64,000 bases of DNA from Utricularia gibba (GCA_002189035.1 NEEC01000020.1:744001-808000), one strand, 5' to 3'; positions 46,091-59,295 are shown, counted from the stretch's first letter. Made by a program: numbers and translations. The notes: generated from the sequence alone by a model not told the origin.

Positions 46091-47134
46091 AAAGAAAAAG
46101 AAAATAAAACGCTTGAGGGGGGAGTTTTTTTATTTAATTAATTTTGAAAATTGACAATTTTTTGTAGCATACATTTTTCGTAATATATAAAAAATGGCCA
46201 TATTTCAGAATATATTTTCACAACAATTTGAGAAAAATAACCAAAATTTAAAATATTTTTCATAATAATGATATCAAATGTTAAAAATTTACAAACACTG
46301 TAATAATTTCTTGTTTATATTTTTAAATTTGATCTCATCATTTTTTAATTCAATATGATTTGCATATTTTGAGATAGAAAAGGTATATTTTTGGAAAAAT
46401 TACATTTCAATTTTGTCACTACTCCTTAAATAGAAAGTATTCAAACATTCATTGATCATCATATTATTGGTAAATTATATTACTTTTTGATAGTCATGAT
46501 TTCATGTCTTCAATCATAATATGAATTGAAAACATACAAAGAAGATCCTTGCACTTCTTTGGCACTATATTTTCTAGACCTTGTATAATAAAAATCAATT
46601 ATGTTTAATAGTAAAATGTTTATACAACATTTTTATAGAATCATAAAATATTCTGAAAGGTAAGAGTACCTAACCACACTATTCTACACTAATTACCAAT
46701 GAAGTAATAAATATATTTAAATAGAGAGATTCTAATAATCTTATATGATGTATTTTTCTCAAAAGAAAAAAACGTAAAATCTTCACAAATTGAATAATAT
46801 TCTATAAAAAAAACATGTGTTATGATATATTTCATACAAATTCTTAATTTCTATTTCAATATGTTTGTTAAAAAACATTTTTTTTAAAAAAATACTTATA
46901 ATAAAATAAAACTTGAATCTCTACAAGTTTTTTTTTTGAAATATAAATTTCTAATAAAATTGATTTTAAAATATTTTATAAAAGCAGAAAGTATTTTAAA
47001 TAGATTTAAACTGCTTACAGAGGATCAGCAGCCCATAAATGGAAGAAATAACAAATCTGGACAGATGGGTCTCAAAAGAAATGCAGCAATGGAGGAGAGG
47101 AGTTCACCAGAGCCTAAAGCCTATTAGATTTCAC

Positions 47135-50100
47135 CTATGGTATGTATGTTGGTTGGCTGCTTCCTGCGACGGACGCCACACCAACCTCTGCCGGAAAAGC
47201 TCCCGCCAAACTGGCTCCATCCACCACCTCTTTCAAAGAACTTTGCTGAACAGATTGCATGACTGCTGTGGAAGGAGCTTTGGCTTTGAGCATCATCTCT
47301 TCATACTCATCATCAGGTGTCGAAAGGGCCGTGATGGCGCCTCCGGCTCCGATCGACGCCTCGCCTTCATGAATCACGACCGTTCTGATGACGATGTTGA
47401 GATCAAATGTCTGGTTGTAGCTCAGGTAGCCGATGCATCCGGAGTAGACGCCTCTTGAGCAGCTCTCAAGGGAGTCTAGAATTTCCATGGTTCTCAACTT
47501 GGGAGCGCCTGTCATTGATCCGCCAGGGAAAGCTGATCGAATGCAGTCGACGGCGGTGACGTTCGACTGTTTCTTCCCTCGGATTGTGCTCACCATGGTG
47601 TGGATTGTAGAATAGGATTCCACTTCCATGAGATGTGGGACGTGAACTGATCCTGGCTCACAGACACGCCCCAGATCGTTCCTTAGAAGGTCCACGATCA
47701 TCAGATTCTCTGCTTGATCCTTTTCACTGCATAAAAATGGCATCATGTATCAGACACGAGTTCCGGTGCCGGCATCAAGCAGTTCTTCGAAACATAATGC
47801 ATTCTACATTGCTGGAAGCAGTACCTGTACTGAAGTTGGAGCTTGAGTAGTTGGTCCTCTTCAGGGGATCTTCCACGAGCTATGGTGCCTTTGATGGGCT
47901 TTGCTTCAAGAATCCCATTCCTGTCCAACCTCAGGAACCTTTCAGGTGAAGAGCAGCATATGCACAGATTTTCCGTCGAAAAATTGAGCCATGCAGCATA
48001 CGGCGCCGGGTTCCTATCTCTAAGATTGAGGTAGAGACCAAAACAGTCCATTTCCTCAACTCTTCTTGTCATCTGCGTTGTAAGACATATCTCATAGCTC
48101 TCTCCATCTTTTATGAATTTCTGGCACTTACCAATGTCTTCTATGTATTGCTCTCTCGATTTCTCGGTTAAAAATCCTTCATCCGGGGAATATTGCAATG
48201 GATCAGGAGAAGCAGAGGGTGCTGGCTCGCTCCCCATGCTTACTGTCATATTCATAAGCTTCTTCTCAACGTGATCAAGCCATGGAGTTGTGCTCATCTT
48301 TGTTTCGAGCAAAGACAAGAGGTAAATATAACCACAATGGTGATCAATAACCACCAAATTATCTGCAAAGAAGAGGCAAGCATCAGGGGTCCTTGACTTA
48401 TGTTGATTCTCAGACACCCCACATTCAACTTTAAGATCATATCTGCATTTCAGTTGCACCCACTATCAGTATTTCAAGTATGGCAAAACAAAATGTTTCT
48501 CCACACAAAGATGCTTCGCCTACCCGATATAACCAACGTAGCCACCGCAGAAATCGAAAGGCAGAGCTTCATAATCTGCAGCATCATAGCAGTATGACTG
48601 CAGTTCCTGGCACAAGTAGACAGGATGGAAAGGAAAATGAGCAACAACCTTCTTTATGCTGAAGCTTCAACTAGGAAAAACTAAAAGAGGGTGATGACCT
48701 GATTCAAAAAGCTGAACAGTCCATCCTCCAAATATGTACTTCTAGCACAGCCTGCAGCATCTTCAATGCATAGATAGCCTCCCTGATTAGTAGCCAACTT
48801 GTTGCTGCTGTCATCATGCAAATGATGATGATAAGAGGAAATGGTATGAATAAGTTAAATAGAACTTCAAAGCATCACTGAATGCACTCTAACCTCTTGT
48901 CAGGCAATCTAAATGTCACTTGCTTCCAGAGTGGTCCACCTTTTCCCCCATAAATGAAAAGCGAGCTCTACTCTACGAAGCAGTAGCACACCATCAAACT
49001 ATGCATATAAGTTGATTCCATTCAACAAAGGAAATTAAAAAAGCAAGGACATTAAAGAGAAAAACCATCTCTGTCGAAGAACTGTCAAGCCAAAATGTGT
49101 TTGCAGCTCTATTTTGGTTAAAAAGCTCACAAAATATGTTTTTTGCTCCACCAAGTTGCCTCACAGTGCGTTTCAATTTTCTCCAAACCAACTTCAAAAA
49201 TTTTGATTTTGTTGACAATAATGGGCTCATCAAGCTGCCGTTGCTGACTGACTTATTCACCAAATATTTTGCAACATCTTGCAACGCAGAATTTTTATTC
49301 ATCTGATTGCACACTATGTAAGGTTCAAAGATCAGAGTAAATCAAAGGAGATGATTCTTATAGAAATGAATGATTCCTATATAACATACTCTAGCTGACA
49401 TGAAAAAGAGAAAGTAAAAGATTCCAAATGTCTGTGGTGCAAAAATGCTGCACTAGGCCAGCCACTAAGGAATACCAACCCAAAAAGTCTGAATGCTAAC
49501 TTTGAATGAAACAGTGCATATAGAGGATATTACCAAAATGTTGAATTTCCATATTTATTGATGATGATCTCTTCCTAAACCAGTAGTCTCTTGTAATGTC
49601 AGCAAAGTTTTTGAAAATTTGCCTGCCATAATTTGTTGCAACGCTCTCAGGATGAAACTGGATCCAAGCAAATCAGTCACTTTTTGAAAAACAAAAAAAG
49701 AAAAAAAATTCTTTTCATGATTAGCATGGAGAATAACCTGCAACCCATAATGAGGCCTAGTTGAATGCATGATTCCCATAAGAACATTTCCACTCAGATC
49801 GTCCATTTGATATGGAGTTTTAGAAGAGAGTGGATGACTATTGGCAAGATAATCTAAATCACGAGTTCCAAGTGATGGGACCATCTGGGAGGAGGTCCAT
49901 GCAATGGGAATAAGTTCCTCAGGTAGAGAGTTTGGGTCAATCACAAGAGAATGATATCTGACCACCTGTGGCAAACCAGCTTTAGAAATGTTAATCAACA
50001 GGGGTCTATAAACAGGAAGGTGCAACTGCAAGCTAAAGAGACTGAGGTCACTATAAACTTAGATTCAGGCAGAGCGATGACTTCACTTTAAATCCAGAAT

Positions 50101-51282
50101 TCCTGCCTGAAGGTATTCCACGGAACAACTCACAATTACCATGCTCAATTTCACTGCAAATGTCAAGAGGAAAATTACTAGATGTAACACTATATTTTCT
50201 GGTGTCGAAAAAATTTGTATCTGCTGAATAGAAAAACGATTTCACACCTCAATCTTCCATGAACGGGTTCAGGAGCATGAATAACGTGAGCACCATGAGC
50301 ATGGCCTAAAGCCTGAAAAAAATTAACCCATTCATCAAATCAACTGAACATAAGTTAATGCAATAGGAGAAGAACAGTTGATATCACCACAGACAGCATC
50401 ATCAGAAATAATCCTTGACAATTTGGAATAGGTTCATGAACATCACATGAGAAAGCATCAGGAGGTAAAATTAAGTAATTGCCATGATGTTCGAGGAGAA
50501 CGTTCTACCTCAAGAGTATATCTACCTGATGGCCAAGACAAATGCCTAAAATAGGGATGTCTGGGCATTCAAGCAGCAACCTGAGACATATTCCTGGAAT
50601 TTAGATGTCCATGGTTCAAATCAGGTGGGTTCCCAGATTAGATGTAAAGATTAAGACAAAACACGAAGCAAGAAGGCATTGAGTCTTATCCAACCTATAT
50701 CAGCCGCACATGCTGGAGTTCCTGGACCTGGAGATATCACGATATTGTCAAACGCCCTTAACTCATAGACATAATGATATATTTCTTCCCAAGACGACGA
50801 ATCATTATAGATCACCACAGGAGCCACTGACATGGATCAAGGAGAAAGCAAGAGGAGTTCACACAATATTAGTACTACATCACCCAAGATTCGTACTACT
50901 GCAAGATCTATCCACTCACTGGAGATTCCAAAACAACTAGTACAATATTAAAAAAAAAAAAAAACTTACATCCATTAACAACAGAAAGCTCCTGGTAAAT
51001 ATTGTAAGTGTAACTATCGTAATTGTCAATCAGCAAAGTCCGCACGAATCCCAACTCTGCAGAAGGCTTCTTATGCTCGAATTGTGCTGCATATGATCCC
51101 TCCACATCCCCTTTGTAAAGACTCATTACCTTACCCGCTAAAAAATGTTTACTTTTGTTCTTCAACTCAACGAAACCACGTGAAGTTTTCGGCACAAGCT
51201 CTTTGAAATCCCTACTCTGTGAAATATACTCTAGCGAAGTAAGCGAGGGATGACGCATCGAAAAGCCCATTGCTCGTGCCAC
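47135..51282 (-). CDS. ADCS: Aminodeoxychorismate synthase, fused PabA-PabB, plastid (one-base frameshift in a G run)
   Basis: Thirteen exons on the minus strand: 51282-50970, 50826-50695, 50593-50526, 50312-50248, 50153-50087, 49965-49738, 49657-49534, 49313-49066, 48972-48894, 48807-48699, 48606-48524, 48442-47825 and 47726-47135. After a transit peptide, the glutamine amidotransferase has [18 protein letters not shown], nucleophile GICLGHQ and FHPESV. The PabB part has [10 protein letters not shown] (the Lys distinguishes ADC synthase from anthranilate synthase), [21 protein letters not shown] and [12 protein letters not shown]. It makes 4-amino-4-deoxychorismate for folate. The exons total 2726 nt, one short. 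Exon 9 reads RARFSFMG in one frame, then GKGGPLWKQ in the next; five G are present where six are expected. Confidence 0.94.
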
Positions 51283-52090
51283 TTTCTCGCTAAAAGCAAA
51301 GATCTTCCCTGTATTCTAACTCTGTTGCGAAAACCCAGAACCAAAACGCATCAACATGGAGCTTCCCATCCATAAAACATAAATCGGAGACATAAATGAA
51401 GCATCATCGTAGTGTCCAACTCCACACACAAAAAAAAAAACCCAACAGCAGCTGAACTCAGCACTGATTCACAAACTCAAAGGGAGACAACAAATGGCAT
51501 GATGACGTGACCAATCTCGGCGGCTTGAATCGCCACCACGACTGAAGATCAGCAAACGTTCATACAAAACATCACACTCCGATGTGCACACGTGCGCCAC
51601 TTTTTTTTTACTTTCCTCCTGATCCAGTGGGCCGCATTATAGACTTGGATGGATTTACGTAAATGGGCCGGCCCAATATATAGGCCCATATACATAGCGT
51701 CTGTTTAACGATTTTTATTTCATGAATAAATGCTAATTGACCCCTATGAATCGCAATAATTACACTTATGGTTCTCCAGTCTCCTCTTTCCTTTCCTTCT
51801 TGCCCCGTTTGACTGTCGCTTCCCTCTTCCTCTTCTTCTCTGCTCTCCCCTCACAAACAACAGACTACGGGAATTCATTGAAATTGAAAGAATTTGCAAC
51901 CTGGATTTGGGATTGTTGCCAATCAGGATAGGAAAAATTTCATAATCCAGGCATATATTTGTGTTTCCTTTTTTGTTTTCCGACTCTCCAAAAATACTTC
52001 TACTGCTCCAAAGCTTTGGTGAGGAAGGAAGTTTCCTGTTGTTTTTCTGGATGAGATTGGAACGAGACGGAGAAACGATTCGGTGAATTG
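51283..52090. promoter_or_regulatory. Bidirectional promoter region, ADCS / POWERDRESS-like
   Basis: An 808 bp gap between divergent starts. At 51626-51690 there are four TGGGCC/GGCCCA site II motifs: gtgggccgc, the overlapping pair atgggccggcccaata, and ataggcccata. A CT-rich stretch (about 51780-51855) and the approach to 52091 look like the leader of the plus-strand gene. tcacgt-like cacgtgcgcc at about 51588 is a second possible element. Confidence 0.55.
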
Positions 52091-55000
52091 ATGCCGCCGG
52101 AGCAGTTGCCTTGGGATCGAAGGGACTTTCGAAAGCATGAGAGATCCGCATCCGACACACGCTTTGTAAGTGGTAGTGGAGGATTTGGGAGTAGATGGAG
52201 GGACCCCCACGATCCTCATGCCCCTCCGCCACGGTCGTCGCATCCTCCGGCTCATCACCATTATCAAAACCCGCAGCAACCGCAGCGTTGGTACTCGGGT
52301 TTTCGTTCATCTAGGCCTATAGTGAATGGTAATGTTCTTTTTCGATTAACAGCCGAGCGTGTCTTCCATGGTTCTGTTTCTCTCTTTTTCTTGGTTTGAG
52401 CTCCGTCGGGTTCTGTTTCTGTTGGGTGTTTAGAGTGGCGCATACCTTTGGAATATTCTTGTTCTGAATTGTTAGAATCAGTGTTTCTTTTTATCTCAGT
52501 CCATCACTGTTGCCTTCTTTTTGGAAAGGTGTTCTCTTTCATGGATGCAGTCAACTGGACGGTTCTAGGTTATGAAATCAATGAACAAGTTTTGATCTTT
52601 TTTTCATGGGAACTGCCTTGGGTAGATTTTTGTTTTTGACTTGTCGAGTGTCTTGTGTTAGAAATATTTGCAGTTCTGAAAACTCAAGGCTAACGATGTG
52701 ACTTGGATTGAGAAAGGTTATTTTTCAATTAACGTTGAAGTTGGAAAATTAAGCCCGCATTGGTTTGTTCATTTTTCAATTTTTTCGTAAAATGCTTCCT
52801 GCTTTTGGGTATTCCATGTTATTTCTGAAGGTCATGGTAAGCAGGGTGAATGGCATGTGTATTCAGATGAGGCTGCGCGTGGATATCTACCATTTGGATC
52901 TCGGCACAATGACAGAAGTTTCGAGGATGATGGCTCACGACATTTAGGTCGTCACGGGGATGAAAGGTATGTTCGAAATAGCAGGGAAAGTAGGGGGGTC
53001 TTTACCCATAGGGAGTGGAGATCCCCTAACTGCAGGATCAGTGCAGGTTCCAGTGGTTCAGGGAAACACATTGGCGAGGTTGGTAATCAGAAGCCTCAAG
53101 AACATGCTCCATGTCATAACAACCAGAGTAACAGTGGTGATGCTGCTATTCCTGTCACTTTTTTGCCCTTAGATCAGCATAAATCTGATTTGAAAGTGAA
53201 CTGTGAAGATGGACCTTCGTGTAAATCAGGTTCGTGTAAATCAGGTCAGAATATTGCACCTTCTAGTAGTCTAGAAAAACCCCTTGTTGAACTTAATAGT
53301 CATAGGCCCATAGCAAATGCTTCAATGCCTTACAACAATGGTAAGGTTGATGAGTTGACTACTGCTGTCACTGTTTCGCCCTTACATCAGCATCCGCCTG
53401 TTTCGAATGAGAAACATGAAGACTTTGGAGGTGCAGATGATGTGACTAGATCAGTCCAGAGGTTCGAAAAAGAAAATACTCTTGGATCCATTGACTGGAG
53501 ATTTCTGAAATGGTCACGGTCAGGAAGTCTCTCATCAAAGTGCTCTTCACATGGAAGTTTCAGTAGCTCAAAGGAAGATGAAGCACATCATACTTCTTCT
53601 ATGGGTGCCTGTGCTGCGTACACTGTTCCAAGACCTTCCGATAACACAAATTCTAGGAAAAAGCCACGGCTTGGTTGGGGTGAGGGTCTTGCTAAGTATG
53701 AAAGCAAGAAGGTTGAAGGCCCTGACAATGTTCCAGAGAAGATTGATCTATTTTCTATTCCTAATACAGATACATCGCATTCACCATCTGGAAATCTTCG
53801 AGATAAGAGTCCCATTCACACAAACTTACCAATGTCCTCTACTTCTCCATCTTCTGTTACGTGCAGTTTTTCACCTGGTAATTTGATATCTTCCTAGCAT
53901 GCTGAATTGCCTTTTCTTTTGTTCTTGACACATCTGAAACTGCGCACTAAAGATTCTTATAATCCTATATGCCATCAACGTCACTTGGCATAATCCTGTT
54001 TTCCTATAAAGATGTACTATGATCCTCAGTGATTTGTTGATGTGCATATTTTTCAAAGAACAGTTGGTATTAATTTTTTTATGCTGAAATTATCCATGTG
54101 TCTTCTCATTTTTGTTGGCTCGTGCAATCTCAGCATACTTAAAACATCTTTTGCAGGTATGGAGGAGCATGAGTCCATCAAAGTAGCCGGTATTGATCAG
54201 ATAAATGCAAGTATCAAAAGTGCATTGGGCATATTGCCCATAGCTGACTACAAGGAGCCAAGTTTTAACTTAGGAAGCATTGATGAGTTATCTTCTGTTA
54301 CTAATTTGAGCGATTTGGTAAATGGATTGCTGCAATCCAATGATCAGGGATGGATTGAAACAGGTTATGTTAAATCTACTTCAATGAATACATTGCTTGT
54401 GTGGAAAGCGAATGTATTGAAAGTGCTTGAGGTCACAGAATCTGAAATCGATTCTCTTGAAACACAATTTAGATCACTACTTGGTGATTCTAGAAGTTGC
54501 TGTCCTCACCCTTCAGTCCGACAGTCTTCAACAGGAGATTGCGGTATAATACCTTGTTCAAAAATGTTCAATGCTTCGAGTTTCACCACTGGTCCTAGTT
54601 TGCTGAATCTAGCTGTGCCCAAAGATGTGAATACTGGGGATCCCACATGTGAACTGGAGGATGGGAAGGCTGACAGTCCACTTAGTAATTCATGTAAATT
54701 AGTTGATGCTTCACTGCCTAAACTATTTTTCAAGACGTTGAAACACATTGAATATCCAAGTACAGATCCCATCAACTCCTTGAACTCTGATCAGATGTAT
54801 TGCAGGGATGTGGGTGATATTTATGACTCCATAATTTCTTCCAATAAGGATGTAGCGAGTAAAGTGTCGGATGATTTGAATAAGCTGTTACCTTTCCTGG
54901 GGTGCAGTTTTGATGCTTCAACCTCATCCCATGCATCTTCTTTTCAGAGGAGTCCCCTGAACATCAAGGAGAAGATAATGAAGAGGAGGCAGATTCTCCA

Positions 55001-58000
55001 GTTTAGTGAGAGGGTTCTAATTATCAAGTACAATGTATTTCATCATTTCTGGAAGGAAGGCCGAATAGTCTCTCTGAAGAAAAATAGAAGGAAGCCTCAT
55101 AAGAAGTTTGATCTGTTTCAGACCATGTGCAGCATATACCGTTCATCTAGCCATTCTGGTAAGCTTGTGTGCTATTAGGTCCTCATTTTCTGTCTTTCTT
55201 CTATGATAATGATTGCACCCAGTTTCTATGTCTCTACATGAATTCCATGCATTTCAGGCTTGACGCTCTCCTGCTGTGTATGATATTCTTGTGTTGTATT
55301 TCATTAGTATATAGAATAGTGAAAAATAGCAGGGACGCTTTAAGAGGCCCTGTGTAGGAAGGTGAGTTTTAATTGTGAAAACTATGTTTCTGTGTAGAAT
55401 AAGCTTTTTTTTTCCTATCACTCATGATTTTCAGAGATTAGAGAGTAAGAAGCTTCACTCTGTTTGTTGATTTGAGCCTCATAATCTCATTCTTTTTCTT
55501 ATTGTTAGTGTTTTCATTCCACAAAGTCCAAATTCATTTTGTTGTTTGTCATAGAACCTGTCTCTGTGATACTTATGGTACGACATCCTCCCCAGAAAAA
55601 CGCACATGGTCCTCAAAACGAAATGAACTCAATCTGTACTTTGCTTTACCGGCTTTGGTATAACTTATGAAGAATCATCACTTTTTGCTTTCACAAGCCT
55701 TGCACTGAAAAGCTTATATGGTCACATTTCTGTCTCAGGAAGATTGGATTTTATTTTGGCTAGGGGCATCACACCGTTGAATCACCTTTTCCTTACTTTT
55801 TGTGTGTGCTCTCAAATGTTGTAAAAAAAAAAAAATCCAACAGAATGAAGAATTGTCTGTGACTTAAAACATTGACTCTTTAAAATCTATTTGTATTGCA
55901 GTTGGGAGCCTTCCAAAAGTGCCTGCTGAAGAAATAGTGGATATGGTCAATAGTCTGCTCTCAAATTTTCCTTTCAAACCATGTAGGAGTACTCTCAAAA
56001 TGCCATCGTTAATTCTTGACAGAAACACAAAGTCAAGGTTCATTTCAAATAATGGCCTAGTGGATGATCCTTTTGCTGATGAAAGGGAAAGGTCTGTATT
56101 GAATCCATGGACTGCCGAAGAGAGGGAGATTTTCATTGGCAAGCTTGCTGCATTTGGAAAAGATTTCCAGAGAATTGCTTCTTTTCTGGATCACAAAACA
56201 ATAGCTGATTGTGTTGAGTTTTATTACAAGAATCACAAGTCTGAATGCTTTTCAAGAGCTAAGAGAAAATCTGATTGCACCAAAAAGAAGTCTCGCTCTA
56301 GCATGTACTTGGTGGGAGCCAGGAAAATGTATCGGGATTCAAATGCAGTGTCTCTTGATATACTGGGTGAGGTTGCAAATGCCAGTAATTACATTGAGAC
56401 ACAGCTGAAATATAAATCTCGAATATATCTGGGTTCTTCTGGGTTCCAGAACTCTCCATCCGGTGAGCAAAGCATGTTGCAGTTAATAGACAATTTGGAT
56501 TTTTATACTAATGAAAGGGCAGCTGTTGATGTATTGGCAGGTGTATGTGGTTCCTTATCATCTGAGGCAATGGATTCTTGCATCACGACTTCCTGTGACC
56601 CTGCTGATGGAAACCAAGAATGGAAAATACAGAGACAAAGCTTATGCATAAGACGGCCATTGACCCCTGAGATTACACATTGTGTTGATGATGAGTCTTT
56701 AGAAGAGAGCTGTGGAGAGATTGATTCTACTGATTGGACGGATAAGGAGAAGTCCATGTTTATTCATGCTGTTTCAGTGTATGGCAAAGATTTCTTGATG
56801 ATATCACGTTTTCTGAGAACGAGATCCAGAGATCAGTGTAGAATCTTTTTCAGCAAGGCTCGCAAGTGTTTGAGGTTAGATGTTATTCAGCCTCCTGAAG
56901 CATGTATTGCATCTGATAGTACTGGTGTTGATGGTGGTGATACCGAAGGGGTGTGTGTTATGCAGAATGATTCGTCTATTTGTAATATTATTTCTCAGGA
57001 ACCTTTTGATGACAAGCCTGTTAAAGAAAATAAAGTTTCTAGTGGACATGAAGCCTGTGCCGAAGTTGAAACCACAGTAGAATCAGGATCCGTTGTTAGC
57101 AAGAACGTACAGAAAAATGACTTCTTTACCTCGGCTGAAGAACTGAAGGATAATGATACTGAAAAAACAGGTATTATGTCATGTAAAGTTCCTATTGTAA
57201 GCTTCACCTGTGACAGAACGATGACTGAGCATCAACAAGTATCTAATGAATCATCTACTGTTGATGCAGTTTCTTACATGCTTCCCAAATCTGATGAGAA
57301 TGGTAATGCTTGTGATGGAAAGACATCTTGTGCAATGCCATTACAAAAGAATGATCTTTCAAGATACATGTGTTCATCATCAATGCTGTTCCCAGTTCCG
57401 ATCAAGTATCAAGAGAATTCTTGTAGTGGTGATGATTTCCAAAATGTTTGTTCACGTGGTGTTGATGCAGTGCATTCTCAGATCTTGCGGAAAACTGGGT
57501 GTCCATCTCGTCACTCAGTTTCCTTCCAGTCAAATCCTTCCAATATTCCAAACGGTTACCATGTTTCAGTGACAACCTGTGAGAGGATAACCTGGGAGGC
57601 TGATAACAAAACACAGATTACATCACATTGCGAGGAATGTGAACATCCGAGGCATCAGAATGATACGGCTCCTCAGCAGCTTCATTTTCCAGGACAAAAT
57701 GGCACTCTACCTAGATGTCAGTCAGGAGAGGATAAACCATCCAGGAATGGTGATCTAAAATTGTTTGGTAAAGTTATGATAACCCTTGAAGCGAAATCCA
57801 TCTCTGCAGAGAGTGATGGTGATGGGAAATGCCATAAACAGGAGCCGTTGAATCCCAGTTCTGGAACCATATGTCCCCGTCTGCCTGATACTACAGCTAC
57901 ATTGGGGTTGGATCACTCATCGTTACACACAATTGTGAAGAGCAGTGATTGCCTTCCAGATGGTGCTTCTGTCTTGCCAGGAAAATTCCTAAGCAGATGC

Positions 58001-58063
58001 AATGGATTACCAGGAGCCAATGTGTTACAGAATTTGAAACAACCTCAAGATGACTCTGGATAG
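52091..58063 (+). CDS. PWR: POWERDRESS-like SANT-domain co-repressor subunit
   Basis: Four exons (52091-52328, 52831-53877, 54157-55158, 55902-58063) join to 1482 residues. The N terminus MPPEQLPWDRRDFRKHERS and RESRG-VFTHREWRSP match plant PWR. The middle has PRLGWGEGLAKYESKKVEGP and a coiled segment near EITVSEIDSLE-type sequence. Two SANT/Myb-like domains follow: about 829-875 (NPWTAEEREIFIGKLAAFGK) and about 1037-1085 (STDWTDKEKSMFIHAVSVYGK). Arabidopsis PWR works with histone deacetylase HDA9 in gene repression, flowering and thermomorphogenesis. The last exon is long and carries the Ser/Cys-rich tail. The protein ends NLKQPQDDSG soon after a GDLKLFGKVM motif, whereas remembered homologues run a further one to two hundred residues, so the C terminus may be shortened. 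Confidence 0.9.
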
Positions 58064-58919
58064 GAACGGGGAACGGAGTGCATTTCAACTCAAAGGCCCC
58101 TCTGAGGTGTGCTCCCGGCCCCATAGCCAATAAGCACCATTTTTCAAGTGCTCTAGGTGCAATTGAGCAAGCAGGAATGGAGGATACCTGAAAGGGGACG
58201 CAGCTCAGTAGCAGATAAGTTATCCCTTTGGCGTTTTTAGTGTTGAAATATATATATATATACACATTCTTTTGGTTCTGATTCGTGTAGTTTACAGAGA
58301 GGGCCTTGGGTAGTTTATGATCCTCCCTTTTTCTGTTTAGAGATAGAAAAGCTGCGATGTTGTAGTGCATTAAAAAGCTCCTTCTCTGTCTCTTGTAGCA
58401 TGTGGACACATCTGCAAAATTAATTTCTAGGATTAGTTTCTGGGTAACTGCACTTGAACTCTATTCATTCCTCACATGCTCGCTCCTTGGTTGGCTTCTT
58501 TGTCGTTACTAGACACAAGGGAGGTGGAGCATCTCCTCGAGGAATCGCAGCCGCACACAAACACAAGCCATCGCCGGGGAGCAAACAAAACCGAGCCTTG
58601 TCGGCTTGAATTCAACATTCACACGCATTACCCAGATTGGTCTGTGTTCTGAAGCAGGTTCTTCTCAAGTTTCCAGCTGGGCTTTTCATCGAACAGCTTT
58701 AAAGCATGATCTTTTCCATCCCAGCAGGATGGGTCTCTTCTGGTTCGTTTCGTCTCTGATGCCTTCCTCTTCCCCGGCAGGCATCACATGCCGTGCTGCG
58801 ACTCCGCTGTTGAGACACGCTGAGAAGGCGGGGAATCGGGGACGCGCTTCCACATTCTTCCGTACTACACGTGATGGGCCACCCGTGTAAAGGCACAACA
58901 ATAATATTTTCTTTTCCAA

Positions 58920-58942
58920 AATAATAATAATAATAATAATAA
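58920..58942 (+). repeat. (ATA)n microsatellite
   Basis: About seven to eight uninterrupted aat/ata units, immediately after the GC-rich island. Confidence 0.85.
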
Positions 58943-58984
58943 GTGTATTATCTTTGGTCATATTCTTAATATAAAATATGATTT

Positions 58985-59295
58985 GTAATCCTATTTATTG
59001 TTTGACAAATTTCTTGAAATAATTCTGTTTAATTTTAAATATTTTAATCTTTAGTTTTTTAATATTAAAATCAAAAATTGAAATTTAATTATTCATTTCA
59101 TAAATTATTGAATTTTTTAATCTATGTTTCATATATTAAATAATAGATTACTTACAAAAAATTATACAATTCACCTTTTATATATTCCAAAATATATTTA
59201 TATCAAATATTAAATTATTTATATAATTTTATATATTAAATTTATAACATATATTTTACTTTATTAAATTTTATAATATAATTTTATGTTTTCCC
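58985..59295 (+). repeat. Dispersed AT-rich repeat, family 1, copy C
   Basis: Best preserved left part: cctatttattg, ctgtttaattttaaat, attttaatctttag, then ataaattattgaattttttaatctatgtttcatat and the tttataatata block. It matches copy B over about 290 bp and copies A and D over about 200 bp. No coding capacity. Confidence 0.5.

Larger units (their letters stand above)
43894..47134. other. 3.2 kb AT-rich intergenic region
   Basis: No gene is recognised. It holds a copy of dispersed repeat family 1 (about 45400-45700) and a GC-richer island (45880-46090) with a G-box and an 8 bp CGCG inverted repeat. The stretch just before 47135 is the ADCS 3' UTR. Confidence 0.55.

Noticed and set aside
47039-47458. 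139-codon plus-strand frame
   Set aside because: Antisense to the last exon of ADCS.
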